64,000 bases of DNA from Marininema mesophilum (GCF_900106775.1 NZ_FNNQ01000007.1:110614-174613), one strand, 5' to 3'; numbered from the stretch's first letter, positions 9,427 to 24,651 are shown. A program made the numbers and translations. The notes: generated by a model from the letters alone, not told the origin.

Positions 9427-9960
9427 ATGGAGAAGAACTGGTATGTTGTCCACACGTACTCAGGATACGAGAACAAAGTAAAGACAAACTTGGAAAAACG
9501 CCTCCACTCAATGGATATGGAGGATAAAATTTTCCGCGTCCTCGTACCGACGGAGGAAGAAATTGAACATAAGGATGGGAAGCGTAAATCCGTCCAACGA
9601 AAAGTCTTCCCGGGGTATGTCCTTGTCGAGATGGTTATGACCGACGACTCGTGGTATGTGGTACGCAATACACCAGGTGTTACGGGATTCGTGGGCTCCA
9701 CTGGGTCCGGTTCAAAGCCGACCCCCCTTCTGCCAGAGGAAGCGCACACTATTCTCAACCAAATGGGAATGGAAGAAGCTCGGGCGAAGGTTGATTTTGA
9801 AATCTCTGAGAGCGTAAAAGTGAAGGAAGGTCCATTTGCTAACTTTGTAGGCTCGATTGAAGAGGTAGATATCAACCGTCAGAAGCTGAAGGTGCTGGTA
9901 AACATGTTCGGTCGGGAAACCCCGGTGGAACTCGATTTTTACCAGGTGGAAAAACTTTAA
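9427..9960 (+). CDS. nusG: Transcription termination/antitermination factor NusG
   Basis: Elongation factor binding the RNA polymerase clamp. It modulates pausing and links transcription to translation. An NGN domain covers about 1-115 ([49 protein letters not shown]) and a C-terminal KOW domain about 125-177 ([19 protein letters not shown]). Length 177 aa equals B. subtilis NusG. Translation appears to rely on an unusual structured spacer after the ribosome site. Confidence 0.97.
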   Translation: MEKNWYVVHTYSGYENKVKTNLEKRLHSMDMEDKIFRVLVPTEEEIEHKDGKRKSVQRKVFPGYVLVEMVMTDDSWYVVRNTPGVTGFVGSTGSGSKPTPLLPEEAHTILNQMGMEEARAKVDFEISESVKVKEGPFANFVGSIEEVDINRQKLKVLVNMFGRETPVELDFYQVEKL

Positions 9961-10022
9961 TCGGCTTTTTTCTTCCGTTTTGGAAAAAAGTATGCTACAT
10001 TATGAATGTTTGGATTCGCAAG

Positions 10023-10053
10023 CCAAAGCGCTTAGGCATCCTTCGCGCTTTGG
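10023..10053 (+). other. Hairpin in rplK leader
   Basis: CCAAAGCGC (10023-10031) pairs perfectly with GCGCTTTGG (10045-10053), 13-nt loop, no T-run. It lies in the 153-nt gap between nusG and rplK, 60 nt before the rplK start. It may be part of a ribosomal-protein leader or an RNase site; no Rfam family is recognised with confidence. Confidence 0.5.
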
Positions 10054-10113
10054 TTGTTCGACCGTGGGAGGGTATAGCCCGAGAAAACCACACTTAGAAG
10101 GGAGTTGGATGGT

Positions 10114-10539
10114 TTGGCCAAGAAAGTCATCAAACTTGTGAAGTTGCAAATTCCCGCCGGCAAGGCCAACCCAGCACCGCCTGTTGGTCCGGCACTGGGT
10201 CAAGCTGGTGTTAACATTCCGGGTTTTTGTAAGGAATTCAACGCTCGCACTGCTGATCAAGCGGGTATGATCATTCCTGTAGTGATTACCGTTTTTGAAG
10301 ATCGTTCTTTCACCTTCGTCACGAAAACACCTCCGGCTGCTGTATTGTTGAAAAAAGCCGCAGGTCTTGACAAGGGATCTGGCGAGCCTAACAAGAATAA
10401 GGTCGCAACGATCAAGCGGGATAAAGTTCGCGAAATCGCTGAACTGAAAATGCCTGATCTGAACGCTGCTGATGTCGAAGGTGCTATGAAGATGGTTGAA
10501 GGTACCGCTCGTAGCATGGGCATCAACGTCGAAGACTGA
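10114..10539 (+). CDS. rplK: 50S ribosomal protein L11
   Basis: Stalk-base protein of the GTPase centre, binding 23S helices 43/44. TTG 10114 gives [20 protein letters not shown] and exactly the 141-aa family length, with GAAGGGAG (10097-10104) 9 nt upstream. The TTG at 10105 directly abuts that site and is rejected. The proline-rich switch region [11 protein letters not shown] is intact; this is where thiostrepton-type antibiotics act. Confidence 0.95.
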   Translation: MAKKVIKLVKLQIPAGKANPAPPVGPALGQAGVNIPGFCKEFNARTADQAGMIIPVVITVFEDRSFTFVTKTPPAAVLLKKAAGLDKGSGEPNKNKVATIKRDKVREIAELKMPDLNAADVEGAMKMVEGTARSMGINVED

Positions 10540-10553
10540 TCAAGTATGGAACA

Positions 10554-10584
10554 CGTGTGCAAGGCCGCCACGGGCCGGTACACG
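10554..10584 (+). other. Hairpin in rplK-rplA gap
   Basis: CGTGT (10554-10558) pairs with ACACG (10580-10584), and inside it GGCC (10563-10566) pairs with GGCC (10573-10576), giving a two-part stem 44 nt before rplA. Position suggests a possible L1 autoregulatory site by analogy with other bacteria; the sequence alone does not prove it. Confidence 0.35.
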
Positions 10585-10627
10585 AGTGGGAGGAATATCC
10601 GTTATCACCACGAAGGGGGGAATACCC

Positions 10628-11326
10628 GTGGCTAAACATGGCAAGAAATATCAAGAATCGCTGAAAAAGATCGACCGGGAACAATCCTACGAAGTGGAAG
10701 AAGCGCTTCGTCTCGTCAAAGAGGTCGCTCCAGCAAAGTTTGACGAAACGGTTGAAGTAGCTTTCCGTTTGGGTATCGATACCAAGCGGGCTGACCAACA
10801 AGTACGAGGAGCAGTTGTTCTTCCTCATGGTACTGGTAAAACGCAACGAGTACTCGTTTTCGCTAAAGGAGAAAAGGCAAAAGAGGCGGAAGCCGCTGGT
10901 GCTGATTTCGTAGGCGAAGAAGATCTCGTAGCAAAAGTAACTGGAGGATGGCTCGACTTCGATGTCGTAATTGCTACTCCCGATATGATGGGTCAAGTTG
11001 GTAAACTAGGCCGTATTCTCGGACCTCGCGGTTTGATGCCGAACCCGAAAACAGGCACCGTTACTTTTGAAGTAGCGAAAGCTGTTGAAGAGGTAAAAGC
11101 CGGTAAGATTGAATACCGTGCGGATAAATCTGGTAACATCCACGCTCCGATCGGGAAAGTTTCCTTCGACACCGAGAAGTTGGTTGAAAACTTCGTTACT
11201 CTGATCGAAACCTTGATCAAAGCGAAGCCAGCTGCTGCAAAAGGCGTTTATGTTAAAAATGCCGCTGTTTCCTCTACGATGGGACCTGGTGTCTCTGTTG
11301 GCACTTCGCGTTTTATTGGCCGCTAA
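10628..11326 (+). CDS. rplA: 50S ribosomal protein L1
   Basis: Builds the L1 stalk at the E site and is often a translational repressor of its own operon. GTG 10628 ([18 protein letters not shown]) follows AAGGGGGG at 10613-10620. The longer frame from 10496 overlaps rplK and has no family match. The conserved [18 protein letters not shown] segment is present and the 232-aa length is normal. Confidence 0.95.
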   Translation: MAKHGKKYQESLKKIDREQSYEVEEALRLVKEVAPAKFDETVEVAFRLGIDTKRADQQVRGAVVLPHGTGKTQRVLVFAKGEKAKEAEAAGADFVGEEDLVAKVTGGWLDFDVVIATPDMMGQVGKLGRILGPRGLMPNPKTGTVTFEVAKAVEEVKAGKIEYRADKSGNIHAPIGKVSFDTEKLVENFVTLIETLIKAKPAAAKGVYVKNAAVSSTMGPGVSVGTSRFIGR

Positions 11327-11355
11327 TTTCATTTAGTGGTTACTAAAATAAACTG

Positions 11356-11516
11356 TACCGTGATAACTGAATAAAGCTCTAGCCGCAGACAGTCGGTGTG
11401 CTTTACTGCACTTAATTTCGACCGAGGCCAAGGGATTTTGTATCATGATGTGTTCCTGTAAGGAAACGATCACGGTATGTTCCCGGCCTTCGTCTGCAAA
11501 CAGCGAAGGCTTTTTT
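11356..11516 (+). ncRNA. L10 ribosomal protein leader
   Basis: The rplA-rplJ gap has the features of the L10 leader: a structured L10/L12-binding part with the CCGCAGACAG and GACCGAGG stretches. It ends in an intrinsic terminator in which GCCTTCG (11486-11492) pairs with CGAAGGC (11504-11510) followed by T6. Excess L10(L12)4 complex is expected to favour the terminator and lower rplJ-rplL expression. Confidence 0.85.
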
Positions 11517-11558
11517 CAATGGTTGCGGTTTGATTTTCTCAAAGGAGGTGTGTGGTTC

Positions 11559-12068
11559 ATGTCCGAGGCAATCGAGAGCAAGAAACAAGTGGTAGCTGAG
11601 ATCGCTGAGAAGTTTCAAAACAGCAAATCGACGATCATCACCGACTACCGCGGGCTAACCGTTGCTGAGATGAATGAACTTCGTTCACAACTGCGTGAAG
11701 CGGGTGTCGAATATCGTGTCTTGAAAAATACCATGACCCGCCGTGCAACGTCTGAATCGAATCTAAACGAACTAGATGAGCACTTAGTAGGACCGACAGC
11801 TGTCGCCTTCTCCCAGGAAGACGTAGTTGCTCCAGCAAAAGTGTTGCATACGTTCGCTAAAGATCATCAGGCGCTTGAAATTAAAGGTGGAGTTGTAGAA
11901 GGCCGTGTAGTAACCCTGGATGAAGTGAAAGCACTTGCTGAGCTTCCTTCCCGCGAGGGTCTTCTATCCATGTTGCTTTCCGTTATGCAAGCTCCAGTAC
12001 GCAACTTTGCTCTGGCCGTCAAAGCGGTGGCAGACAAAGAAGATACTGGCGAAGCTCAAGAAGCTTAA
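11559..12068 (+). CDS. rplJ: 50S ribosomal protein L10
   Basis: Stalk protein whose C-terminal helix carries L7/L12 dimers. ATG 11559 ([20 protein letters not shown]) follows AAAGGAGGTG at 11541-11550. The frame extends upstream to 11445, but that part is the leader terminator region. Contains the rRNA-binding [16 protein letters not shown] and [11 protein letters not shown] motifs; 169 aa. Controlled by the L10 leader. Confidence 0.95.
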   Translation: MSEAIESKKQVVAEIAEKFQNSKSTIITDYRGLTVAEMNELRSQLREAGVEYRVLKNTMTRRATSESNLNELDEHLVGPTAVAFSQEDVVAPAKVLHTFAKDHQALEIKGGVVEGRVVTLDEVKALAELPSREGLLSMLLSVMQAPVRNFALAVKAVADKEDTGEAQEA

Positions 12069-12138
12069 GAGTTATCAAACTATAGGGTGCGTTTCATAGG
12101 CGCATCACTACTACAATATTTTTGGGAGGTACTATCTC

Positions 12139-12501
12139 ATGAGTCAAGAGCAAATCATTGAAGCGATCAAAGGCATGAGCGTTCTTGAATTGAACGACCT
12201 TGTTAAAGCAATCGAAGAAGAATTTGGTGTAACCGCTGCTGCTCCAGTAGCTGCTGCTGGTGGCGCTGCTGGTGAAGCTGCTGCAGAGCAAACGGAGTTC
12301 GATGTAGTCCTAACTAACGCTGGTTCCTCTAAAATCAACGTTATCAAAGCTGTTCGTGGTGTTACAGGTCTCGGCCTGAAAGAAGCAAAAGCTCTCGTTG
12401 ATGGCGCACCTGCACCAGTCAAAGAAGGCGCTTCTAAAGATGAAGCAGAAGAAATTAAGTCCCAGTTGGAAGAAGCTGGTGCTACGGTAGAACTTAAATA
12501 A
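12139..12501 (+). CDS. rplL: 50S ribosomal protein L7/L12
   Basis: Multicopy acidic stalk protein that recruits translational GTPases. N-terminal dimerisation helix (1-30), an Ala/Gly-rich flexible hinge (about 34-53) and a C-terminal factor-binding domain with [22 protein letters not shown]. 120 aa. A strong terminator follows, ending the rplJ-rplL unit. Confidence 0.97.
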   Translation: MSQEQIIEAIKGMSVLELNDLVKAIEEEFGVTAAAPVAAAGGAAGEAAAEQTEFDVVLTNAGSSKINVIKAVRGVTGLGLKEAKALVDGAPAPVKEGASKDEAEEIKSQLEEAGATVELK

Positions 12502-12515
12502 CCATCGGCTAGCCG

Positions 12516-12550
12516 GACCCGCCGGTCAGGAATCTGGCGGGTCTTTTTTT
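12516..12550 (+). terminator. Terminator after rplL
   Basis: GACCCGCC (12516-12523) pairs with GGCGGGTC (12536-12543), followed by a run of T. Classic intrinsic terminator. Confidence 0.88.
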
Positions 12551-12582
12551 CTATCAATTAGATTCTGTAAGGAGAGAGCGGC

Positions 12583-13188
12583 ATGAGCGAGCACTACTAT
12601 AGTTCAGAGCCACGAGCAAAAAGTCAGGAGAGAGCCATCGAAGCGGAATTGCGCGGATCCCATTTTCGTTTCACAGCGGACCGTGGGGTTTTTGCCAAGG
12701 ATAGCATCGATTATGGTACACGGCTTTTGATTGAGACTGCGGAAGTCCCGGCGGGAGCTACAGTGCTGGATCTGGGATGTGGATATGGACCAGTAGGAAT
12801 CGCGATTGCACATACGGTAGTGGATAGCTTAGTGACGATGGTGGATGTGAACCAGCGAGCCCTGGAACTTGCGCGGAGAAATGCTGACCGCAATGGAGTT
12901 GGGGAGCGGATTACAGTCTGCGAAAGCGATGGATTAGAAGAGTTGTCTGAGCAACGCTTTGATGCTGTGATCACCAATCCGCCGATTCGTTCAGGTAAGG
13001 AGACCGTTCACCGTTTATTTACAGAATCACATGAATGTTTGACGTCGGGCGGGGTGTTATGGGTAGTCATCCGCAAGCAACACGGGGGTCCTTCTGCAAA
13101 AACTCGATTGGAAGAATTATTTTCTACAGTCGAGCGCGCAGTACAAAAAAAGGGATTTTGGATTTTAAAGGCAAAAAAAGAAGCATAA
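12583..13188 (+). CDS. ybxB: Class I SAM methyltransferase, RsmC/YbxB-like
   Basis: Small RsmC-type methyltransferase. SAM-binding motif I is VLDLGCGYGPVGI (about 61-73), motif II an acidic VDVN, and the catalytic motif IV NPPIRSG is the NPPxR form typical of enzymes methylating an exocyclic amine of guanine in 16S rRNA. The 201-aa length and the position between rplL and rpoB match B. subtilis YbxB. The rRNA target is inferred from family. Ribosome site AAGGAG precedes the ATG. Confidence 0.88.
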   Translation: MSEHYYSSEPRAKSQERAIEAELRGSHFRFTADRGVFAKDSIDYGTRLLIETAEVPAGATVLDLGCGYGPVGIAIAHTVVDSLVTMVDVNQRALELARRNADRNGVGERITVCESDGLEELSEQRFDAVITNPPIRSGKETVHRLFTESHECLTSGGVLWVVIRKQHGGPSAKTRLEELFSTVERAVQKKGFWILKAKKEA

Positions 13189-13206
13189 AAAGCTGAAAGA
13201 TATTGA

Positions 13207-13252
13207 TTGACACGGGTTTAGTGCTGTGATATTGTTTTAGAATGCTAAACCC
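13207..13252 (+). promoter_or_regulatory. rpoB promoter with overlapping inverted repeat
   Basis: TTGACA (13207-13212) and TATTGT (13230-13235) are spaced 17 nt, giving a probable sigma-A promoter nearly 600 nt before rpoB. The inverted repeat GGGTTTAG (13214-13221) / CTAAACCC (13245-13252) encloses the -10 element. It could be an operator or, if transcription starts further upstream, an RNA hairpin. Confidence 0.6.
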
Positions 13253-13833
13253 ATTGCTTGTTGAAATTGGAATCCAACAACGTACGGGTGTTTTTTGTTG
13301 TGTATGAGTAAGAGTCTTTTTGTCAACCCTGTATAAATGGACCCTCGTCGCTGGAAAAATGCGGTATTTTGAGGGTGATTTATAAACCGTCACATCCTTT
13401 TAGTGGTTGTCGGTTTTTTAGGGGGGATTTCCTACTTAGACGGATTTTAGACTAAAGTTTGACCGGGTGCTCTCTCGTGCCGATTTGCTAGTCAGCACAT
13501 ATGTACGTAGTTTCCTTATATTTTTTCTTCAAGTGCACCGGAATTTCCTGCTTGAAGAACAGACTTTCATCGCCCCTTTTATTTTATAACACCGCTAACG
13601 CTTGACTATGCGGGAGATTTGGCAAGTTTGAATTTTATTGGAGAATGATAGTTCTTCATTGAGAGTGAAGCATAACGGTTGATTTTGGTTTTCCTTAAGG
13701 TAGGAGATATGCAAGATTCGTAGTAACACCGCTTTGTGCGGTGCACGCAACCCGAAGACGCTAAGCGTTGAGGTGTCGCACGGTCTCGGTTGGAGAGTGT
13801 GCACATCCGATTGGGTTTGAGGGGGGAGCTCGT
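13253..13833 (+). other. Long non-coding leader of rpoB
   Basis: About 580 nt without a credible gene. It contains several hairpins: TTGTTG/CAACAA near 13258-13280 followed by a T-run; TTCTTCAAG (13525-13533) with CTTGAAGAA (13551-13559), perfect 9 bp; CACCGC/GCGGTG at 13727-13743. A poly-G ribosome site GAGGGGGGAG (13819-13828) precedes the TTG start. No known RNA family is recognised. Most likely an attenuated or autoregulated 5' UTR of rpoBC. Confidence 0.5.
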
Positions 13834-16800
13834 TTGGCAGGTAAACTAGTCCAGTACGGTCGGAGAAAGCGGCGCAGTTACGCAAGGATCAATGAGGTTT
13901 TGGATCTGCCTAACCTGATCGAAATACAGCAACGATCCTATCAGTGGTTCTTGGATCAAGGACTGAGAGAGATGTTCCAAGACATCTCACCTATTGAAGA
14001 CTTCACGGGCAATCTCGTGTTAGAATTCATCGACTATACGTTGGAAGAGTCCAAGTATGGTGTTGATGAGTCTAAAGAGCGGGATGTCACATATGCTGCC
14101 CCATTGCGGGTGAAAGTACGTTTGATCAATAAAGAAACGGGTGAAGTGAAGGAACAGGAAGTCTTCATGGGTGATTTTCCTTTGATGACCGATACTGGCA
14201 CCTTCGTCATCAACGGTGCTGAGCGTGTTATTGTTAGTCAGCTTGTACGCTCGCCCAGCGTTTACTATAACAGTAAGGTCGATAAGAACGGCAAATTGAC
14301 ATACTCTGCTACGGTGATCCCTAACCGAGGAGCGTGGCTAGAATTTGAAACCGACGCCAAAGACATCATCTACGTGCGGATTGATCGTACGCGGAAAATA
14401 CCGGTGACGGTCCTTTTGCGTGCTCTAGGTTTCTCTAGCGACGCTGAGATTCTCGATTTACTTGGTGATGATGAGTATCTTCGTAATTCCTTGGATAAGG
14501 ACAATACAGGGAACACGGAAAAGGCATTGATTGAAATCTATGAGCGTTTACGTCCAGGTGAACCACCAACAGCGGATAACGCACGTAGTCTTTTATTCTC
14601 TCGTTTTTTCGATCCCAAGCGCTATGACCAAGCCAATGTGGGTCGCTATAAAATGAACAAGAAGCTTCATATCAAAAACCGTCTCTTAAACCAACGGTTG
14701 GCCGAGAGTGTGATCGAACCTGAAACAGGTGAAATTATCGCTGAGGCAGGACAGGTCATCGACCGGCGTGTGATTCACCGTCTAATGCCTGTGCTTGAAA
14801 AGGAAGATAGCTTTGGCTGGGTGGAACACTCTGTACGTGGGGGTGTGCCCGAGGACGGTTCGATCAAGATTCAGTCGGTTAAGATCTTCTCCCCTGTGGA
14901 AGAAGGCAAAGTGATTCAAGTAATGTCCAATGGCAATGTGGATCAGTCCGTAAAAAACATTACTCCAGAAGATATCATCGCCTCAATTAACTACTTCATC
15001 AACTTATTGCATGGAGTAGGGAACACCGATGATATCGATCACTTGGGTAACCGTCGTCTTCGTTCTGTGGGTGAACTTTTGCAGAACCAATTCCGGATCG
15101 GACTTTCTCGGATGGAGCGTGTGGTTCGCGAACGGATGTCGATTCAAGATGCCAATGCGATTACCCCACAGGCTTTGATCAATATCCGCCCTGTGATTGC
15201 CTCGATTAAGGAGTTCTTTGGTAGCTCTCAGTTGTCTCAGTTTATGGATCAAACCAACCCCTTGGCTGAGCTGACCCATAAAAGGCGTCTCTCTGCTCTG
15301 GGTCCTGGTGGTTTGACTCGGGAACGGGCAGGCTTTGAGGTGCGTGACGTTCACCACTCTCACTACGGTCGGATGTGCCCGATTGAAACTCCTGAGGGTC
15401 CGAACATTGGGTTGATCAACTCATTGTCTTCCTATGCTCGAATCAACGATTATGGGTTTATTGAAACCCCCTATCGTAAAGTAGATCCAGAGACCAATCA
15501 GGTAACGACTGAGATCGTTTATTTGACTGCGGATGAAGAGGACAACTACTATGTTGCCCAGGCAAATGCACCATTGGATGATGACTACTGCTTTGTGAAT
15601 GAACAGGTCATCGTTCGTTATAAAGAAGAGACGATGCCAGTTCCTCGTGAACGGGTTGACTTCATGGATGTATCGCCAAAGCAGGTAGTATCTGTAGCGA
15701 CAGCATGTATCCCATTCCTTGAGAATGATGACTCCAACCGTGCGCTGATGGGTTCTAACATGCAGCGGCAAGCAGTGCCGCTCTTGAAGCCAGAAGCTCC
15801 CTTTGTCGGAACGGGAATGGAGTATGTATCGGCTCGGGATTCCGGGGTTATGGTCTTGTCGAAGCGCCCAGGTACGGTGGAACGGGTAAGTGCAGAGGAA
15901 GTTTGGGTCCGCCATGAGGAAGAAGTGGATGGGCGTCCCGTAAAAGGTGATCTCGATCGCTATAAGCTGCACAAGTACATCCGCTCCAACCAAGGAACAA
16001 GCGTTAACCAACGTCCGATTGTTAGCGCGGGTGAAAAAGTAGCTGTCGGGGATACCTTGGCAGATGGCCCCTCTACCGATCAGGGTGAGATGGCGCTAGG
16101 TCGTAACGTTGTTGTTGCTTTCATGACGTGGGAGGGGTACAACTACGAAGATGCTATTCTTCTCTCAGAGAAATTGGTGAAAGAGGATGTCTACACCTCT
16201 GTTCATATCGAGGAGTATGAGTCCGAAGCACGGGATACCAAACTGGGAGCAGAAGAGATCACCCGGGATATCCCCAACGTCGGTGAAGATGCGCTGAAAA
16301 ACCTAGATGAGCGTGGGATTATCCGCATTGGTGCGGAGATCAAATCCGGTGACATCCTCGTTGGTAAAGTAACTCCAAAAGGGGTTACGGAGCTGACGGC
16401 TGAGGAGCGTCTACTCCACGCGATCTTCGGTGAAAAGGCGAGGGAAGTACGCGATACCTCTCTTCGTGTACCCCATGGTACCGACGGGATCGTTGTCGAC
16501 GTAAAAGTGTTTGAACGGGAAAATGGCGATGAACTACCACCAGGTGTTAACCAATTGGTACGTGTCTATATCGCTCAGAAGCGGAAGATCTCTGAAGGGG
16601 ACAAAATGGCTGGACGTCACGGAAACAAAGGGGTTATCGCTCGGGTACTTCCTGAGGAAGATATGCCTTTCCTACCTGATGGTACTCCTGTCCAAGTTGT
16701 TTTGAACCCACTGGGTGTACCATCGCGGATGAACATCGGTCAGGTGTTGGAAGTTCATCTTGGTATGGCGGCTCGTCAGATGGGTCTTCATATGGCTACC

Positions 16801-17376
16801 CCGGTCTTCGATGGTGCGACAGAGCAGGATGTATTTAGCGCTTTAGAAGAAGCAGAGCTCGATGCAGATGGTAAAACAACTCTCTTCGATGGACGTACTG
16901 GGGATCCTTTTGAAAATCGCGTAACCGTCGGTGTGATGTACATGATTAAATTGGCTCACATGGTTGATGACAAGATCCATGCTCGGTCGACAGGTCCATA
17001 CTCTCTCGTTACACAGCAACCTCTCGGCGGGAAGGCTCAGTTCGGTGGGCAGCGGTTTGGGGAGATGGAAGTGTGGGCGCTTGAAGCGTATGGTGCTGCC
17101 TACACCCTACAAGAAATCCTCACTGTTAAGTCCGATGACGTGGTGGGCCGTGTAAAAACCTACGAAGCGATCGTCAAAGGAGAAAATGTCCCCGAACCTG
17201 GTGTGCCTGAATCCTTTAAGGTCTTGATCAAAGAACTGCAAAGCCTTGGCTTGGATGTAAAGATCCTATCTGGGGATGAAGAAGAGATCGAGATGCGGGA
17301 ACTCGATGATGAAGATGAGCCGACTTCTGAGAAAATTGGTTTGGAGATGGAGACGGAAGTCGAGCGATCATCCTGA
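13834..17376 (+). CDS. rpoB: DNA-directed RNA polymerase subunit beta
   Basis: Catalytic beta subunit, 1180 aa. TTG 13834 gives [19 protein letters not shown], matching the B. subtilis start, with GAGGGGGGAG 5 nt upstream. The frame extends upstream to 13768 without family support. The rifampicin pocket ([12 protein letters not shown], about 464-475, then [14 protein letters not shown]) has the sensitive-type Asp, His and Ser. The active-site [10 protein letters not shown] segment and the C-terminal clamp contacts ([21 protein letters not shown]) are intact. The acidic tail is shorter than in B. subtilis. Confidence 0.97.
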   Translation: MAGKLVQYGRRKRRSYARINEVLDLPNLIEIQQRSYQWFLDQGLREMFQDISPIEDFTGNLVLEFIDYTLEESKYGVDESKERDVTYAAPLRVKVRLINKETGEVKEQEVFMGDFPLMTDTGTFVINGAERVIVSQLVRSPSVYYNSKVDKNGKLTYSATVIPNRGAWLEFETDAKDIIYVRIDRTRKIPVTVLLRALGFSSDAEILDLLGDDEYLRNSLDKDNTGNTEKALIEIYERLRPGEPPTADNARSLLFSRFFDPKRYDQANVGRYKMNKKLHIKNRLLNQRLAESVIEPETGEIIAEAGQVIDRRVIHRLMPVLEKEDSFGWVEHSVRGGVPEDGSIKIQSVKIFSPVEEGKVIQVMSNGNVDQSVKNITPEDIIASINYFINLLHGVGNTDDIDHLGNRRLRSVGELLQNQFRIGLSRMERVVRERMSIQDANAITPQALINIRPVIASIKEFFGSSQLSQFMDQTNPLAELTHKRRLSALGPGGLTRERAGFEVRDVHHSHYGRMCPIETPEGPNIGLINSLSSYARINDYGFIETPYRKVDPETNQVTTEIVYLTADEEDNYYVAQANAPLDDDYCFVNEQVIVRYKEETMPVPRERVDFMDVSPKQVVSVATACIPFLENDDSNRALMGSNMQRQAVPLLKPEAPFVGTGMEYVSARDSGVMVLSKRPGTVERVSAEEVWVRHEEEVDGRPVKGDLDRYKLHKYIRSNQGTSVNQRPIVSAGEKVAVGDTLADGPSTDQGEMALGRNVVVAFMTWEGYNYEDAILLSEKLVKEDVYTSVHIEEYESEARDTKLGAEEITRDIPNVGEDALKNLDERGIIRIGAEIKSGDILVGKVTPKGVTELTAEERLLHAIFGEKAREVRDTSLRVPHGTDGIVVDVKVFERENGDELPPGVNQLVRVYIAQKRKISEGDKMAGRHGNKGVIARVLPEEDMPFLPDGTPVQVVLNPLGVPSRMNIGQVLEVHLGMAARQMGLHMATPVFDGATEQDVFSALEEAELDADGKTTLFDGRTGDPFENRVTVGVMYMIKLAHMVDDKIHARSTGPYSLVTQQPLGGKAQFGGQRFGEMEVWALEAYGAAYTLQEILTVKSDDVVGRVKTYEAIVKGENVPEPGVPESFKVLIKELQSLGLDVKILSGDEEEIEMRELDDEDEPTSEKIGLEMETEVERSS

Positions 17377-17472
17377 CCGCCGTGGGGCCTCGATCTATGA
17401 GGCGTTTCGTCATCAAAGGATCATGAGAAGCGCGCGCTTTGGATATGGATGATCCTGAGGAGGGAATGACCA

Positions 17473-21093
<3,621 letters not shown>

Positions 21094-21110
21094 GAGGGTC
21101 TATCCACTTG

Positions 21111-21139
21111 TTGACATTGAGAATGCTAGATGGTAAGAT
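21111..21139 (+). promoter_or_regulatory. Promoter of the str operon
   Basis: TTGACA (21111-21116), 17-nt spacer, TAAGAT (21134-21139), located between rpoC and rplGB. It gives the rplGB-rpsL-rpsG-fusA-tuf genes their own start site. Confidence 0.8.
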
Positions 21140-21183
21140 GTCTTCGTGTGCTTGGGTCAAATTCACTTTGGAGGGCGACTTTC

Positions 21184-21432
21184 TTGTCTTATGATAAAGT
21201 GAAAGAGGCGCGAACGATTGTGATCGGAGCCAAGCAGACCAAGAAGGCGATTGAACAGGGGAAGGCAGAAGAAGTCCTGATAGCTCGGGACGCTGATGAG
21301 CGGTTGACTACAGCCCTCTCTACCCTTTGCCGAAACCATGGTATCGCCGTCGTCTATGTTGACTCTATGAAAGAGTTAGGCAGAGCCTGTGGGATTGACG
21401 TAGGTGCTGCGACGGCTGCAGTTCTAAAATGA
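21184..21432 (+). CDS. rplGB: L7Ae-family kink-turn-binding ribosomal protein (YbxF)
   Basis: 82-aa member of the L7Ae/L30e/S12e family. The B. subtilis homologue binds kink-turn RNA. TTG 21184 gives MSYDKVKEARTIVIGAKQTKKAI with GGAGGG (21170-21175) 8 nt upstream; an in-frame ATG at 21130 sits inside the promoter and is rejected. The RNA-contact segment KQTKKAIEQG and the C-terminal GIDVGAATAAV are conserved. First gene after the str promoter. Confidence 0.92.
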   Translation: MSYDKVKEARTIVIGAKQTKKAIEQGKAEEVLIARDADERLTTALSTLCRNHGIAVVYVDSMKELGRACGIDVGAATAAVLK

Positions 21433-21458
21433 GCGAATGATTGGAAGCCCGCTATATA

Positions 21459-21505
21459 CCCAAACCGAACCGCGTTCTGCGGAAGAGGACGCGGTTCGGT
21501 TTGGG
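21459..21505 (+). other. Long stable hairpin before rpsL
   Basis: Bases 21459-21475 pair with 21489-21505 as a perfect 17-bp stem (arms start CCCAAACCG and end CGGTTTGGG), loop of about 13 nt. There is no U-tract, only GTGGGTTCCAATTTT. It therefore looks like an RNA processing, stability or ribosomal-protein-binding structure in the rplGB-rpsL gap rather than a terminator. Confidence 0.7.
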
Positions 21506-21576
21506 GTGGGTTCCAATTTTATGCCTCAAAATGAACCGCCTGGCTCTGTGGACTTAAATAAAGAGGAGGTGACACC

Positions 21577-21990
21577 ATGCCAACTATTAACCAGCTGATC
21601 CGCCAAGGTCGGAAAAGTAAAGTGGAAAAATCCACTGCACCCGCCCTGCAACTAGGATATAACAGCTACAAGAAGAAAGCGACGGACCAAAGCTCTCCGC
21701 AAAAACGTGGGGTATGCACCCGTGTAGGTACGATGACACCGAAAAAGCCGAACTCCGCAATGCGGAAATATGCTCGTGTGCGTCTGTCCAACAACATCGA
21801 GGTGACGGCTTACATCCCGGGGAAAGGTCACAACCTGCAGGAGCACTCTGTGGTATTGGTGCGCGGTGGTCGTGTAAAAGACTTGCCAGGTGTACGTTAC
21901 CATATCGTACGCGGCGCTCTCGACACCGCTGGCGTACAAAACCGGATGCAAGGTCGTTCCAAATACGGTACCAAGCGCCCTAAGAAATAA
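21577..21990 (+). CDS. rpsL: 30S ribosomal protein S12
   Basis: Decoding-centre protein, 137 aa. Conserved loops [10 protein letters not shown] and [12 protein letters not shown] carry the lysines where streptomycin-resistance changes occur; both look wild type. A block around residues 30-37 (SYKKKATDQ) varies from B. subtilis. AAAGAGGAGGTG precedes the ATG. Confidence 0.97.
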   Translation: MPTINQLIRQGRKSKVEKSTAPALQLGYNSYKKKATDQSSPQKRGVCTRVGTMTPKKPNSAMRKYARVRLSNNIEVTAYIPGKGHNLQEHSVVLVRGGRVKDLPGVRYHIVRGALDTAGVQNRMQGRSKYGTKRPKK

Positions 21991-22005
21991 TTTGCGCATC
22001 CGTGA

Positions 22006-22500
<495 letters not shown>

Positions 22501-22546
22501 GATTCGTCCTAAGCTTTTTTCCCAACACGAAAGGAGACAGTTTCCG

Positions 22547-24622
22547 ATGGCACGTGAGTTCTCCTTAAAAGACACGCGCAATATTGGGATCATGGCTCAC
22601 ATCGACGCTGGGAAAACCACAACGACTGAACGGATTCTGTTCTACTCTGGTCGAGTTCATAAGATTGGTGAAGTACACGAAGGTGCTGCCACGATGGACT
22701 GGATGGAGCAAGAACAAGAGCGGGGGATTACCATTACCTCTGCTGCGACAACCGCTCAGTGGAACGACCATCGTATCAACATCATTGATACGCCAGGTCA
22801 CGTGGATTTCACCGTTGAAGTTGAGCGTTCCCTCCGCGTGCTCGATGGAGCGGTTGGAGTTTTCTGCGCTAAAGGTGGCGTAGAACCCCAATCCGAAACC
22901 GTATGGCGTCAGGCGGACACATACCATGTTCCCCGGATCGCATACGTAAACAAAATGGACATCATCGGTGCAGACTTTCTCGGTGCGGTAGGGCAAATGC
23001 GTGATCGCCTGAAAGCGAACGCGGTGCCTGTCCAACTACCGATCGGGAAAGAAGATACCTTTGAAGGAATCATCGACCTGATCAAAAATGAGGCGTACTA
23101 CTACTTGGATGATCTCGGGACTACTACGGAAGCCCGCGATATTCCTGATGAGTACAAAGAGCAAGCGGAAGAATACCGTACCCATATGATCGAATCCATC
23201 GCAGAACTCGATGAAGAGTTGATGGAAAAGTATCTCGAGGGTGAAGAGACCACAGAAGAAGAACTGAAAGCAGCATTGCGCAAAGGTGTATGCGACGTTC
23301 AGATCATCCCTGTGTTCTGCGGTTCTTCCTACAAGAACAAAGGGGTTCAGCCGATGCTGGATGCGGTAGTAGACTACATGCCGTCGCCACTAGACGTACC
23401 TGCTATCCAAGGTGAACTACCTGATGGTAGCGAAGTCTCTCGCGAATCCGATGACAATCAGCCTTTTGCAGCCCTTGCTTTCAAAATCATGACAGACCCC
23501 TATGTGGGTAAATTAACCTTCTTCCGGGTGTATTCCGGTACACTGGATTCTGGTTCTTATGTCTTGAACTCCACCAAGGAGAAACGAGAGAGGGTTGGCC
23601 GGATTCTCCAGATGCATGCGAACTCCCGTCAAGAGATCAAAACCGTCTACGCTGGAGATATCGCAGCTGCTGTGGGTCTGAAAGACACCGGTACGGGTGA
23701 TACTCTGTGTGACGAGAAAAACCCGATTATCCTGGAATCCATGGTCTTCCCTGAGCCGGTAATTAACGTTGCCATCGAGCCGAAGACCAAAAGTGACCAG
23801 GATAAAATGGGGATCGCTCTTGCCAAATTGGCTGAAGAAGATCCGACCTTCCGGACGGAAACCGATGAAGAAACTGGGCAGACGATCATCAAAGGGATGG
23901 GCGAACTGCATTTGGATATCATCGTTGACCGTTTGAAGCGGGAATTCAAAGTAGACGCTAATGTGGGTCAACCTCAGGTAGCCTACCGCGAAACCTTCCG
24001 TAACGGGGCTAAGGTGGAAGGTAAGTTTGTCCGCCAGTCCGGTGGTCGTGGTCAATACGGTCACGTTTGGGTCGAGTTTGAACCGATGGATGCTGGTGGC
24101 GGCTTTGAGTTCGTCAACAAGATCGTCGGTGGTGTAGTACCAAAAGAATACATCCCAGCTGTTCAGGCAGGGATTGAAGAGTCGATGCAGAATGGGGTAA
24201 TTGCTGGCTATCCTTTAGTAGACCTTAAAGCTACCATCGTTGATGGTTCCTACCATGATGTTGACTCCTCGGAAATGGCCTTTAAGATTGCTGGTTCTAT
24301 GTCACTTAAAGCAGCCAAAGGTAAATGTAACCCCGTGTTGCTTGAGCCCGTCATGAAAGTGGAAGTCACTGTCCCCGAAGAGTATATGGGTGACGTGATG
24401 GGGGATGTAAGTTCCCGTCGTGGTCGTGTAGAAGGAATGGAAGCACGTTCTGGCGGTCAGGTCATCCGTGCAATGGTTCCGCTGGCTGAAATGTTCGGCT
24501 ATGCAACCAACCTCCGTTCTCGCACGCAAGGCCGCGGTGTTTACTCCATGCACTTTGATCACTATGAAGAAGTGCCGAAGAACATCGCGGATGAGATTAT
24601 AGCGAAAGCCTCTGGTCAATAA
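22547..24622 (+). CDS. fusA: Elongation factor G
   Basis: Translocation GTPase, 691 aa. GTPase motifs are AHIDAGKT (17-24), DTPGHVDF and NKMD, followed by domains II-V with [12 protein letters not shown] and the C-terminal [17 protein letters not shown] 22547 follows AAAGGAG (22530-22536). The frame is open further upstream within rpsG but without family match. Co-transcribed with rpsL-rpsG and upstream of tuf. Confidence 0.97.
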   Translation: MAREFSLKDTRNIGIMAHIDAGKTTTTERILFYSGRVHKIGEVHEGAATMDWMEQEQERGITITSAATTAQWNDHRINIIDTPGHVDFTVEVERSLRVLDGAVGVFCAKGGVEPQSETVWRQADTYHVPRIAYVNKMDIIGADFLGAVGQMRDRLKANAVPVQLPIGKEDTFEGIIDLIKNEAYYYLDDLGTTTEARDIPDEYKEQAEEYRTHMIESIAELDEELMEKYLEGEETTEEELKAALRKGVCDVQIIPVFCGSSYKNKGVQPMLDAVVDYMPSPLDVPAIQGELPDGSEVSRESDDNQPFAALAFKIMTDPYVGKLTFFRVYSGTLDSGSYVLNSTKEKRERVGRILQMHANSRQEIKTVYAGDIAAAVGLKDTGTGDTLCDEKNPIILESMVFPEPVINVAIEPKTKSDQDKMGIALAKLAEEDPTFRTETDEETGQTIIKGMGELHLDIIVDRLKREFKVDANVGQPQVAYRETFRNGAKVEGKFVRQSGGRGQYGHVWVEFEPMDAGGGFEFVNKIVGGVVPKEYIPAVQAGIEESMQNGVIAGYPLVDLKATIVDGSYHDVDSSEMAFKIAGSMSLKAAKGKCNPVLLEPVMKVEVTVPEEYMGDVMGDVSSRRGRVEGMEARSGGQVIRAMVPLAEMFGYATNLRSRTQGRGVYSMHFDHYEEVPKNIADEIIAKASGQ

Positions 24623-24651
24623 GCCATTGGCAAGCTGAATCAATCGGTGAA

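Noticed and set aside
15200..15360. Possible rifampicin-resistance change in rpoB
   Set aside because: The resistance region has the normal sensitive-type residues.
21577..21990. Possible streptomycin-resistance change in rpsL
   Set aside because: Both resistance-site loops keep lysine as in wild type.
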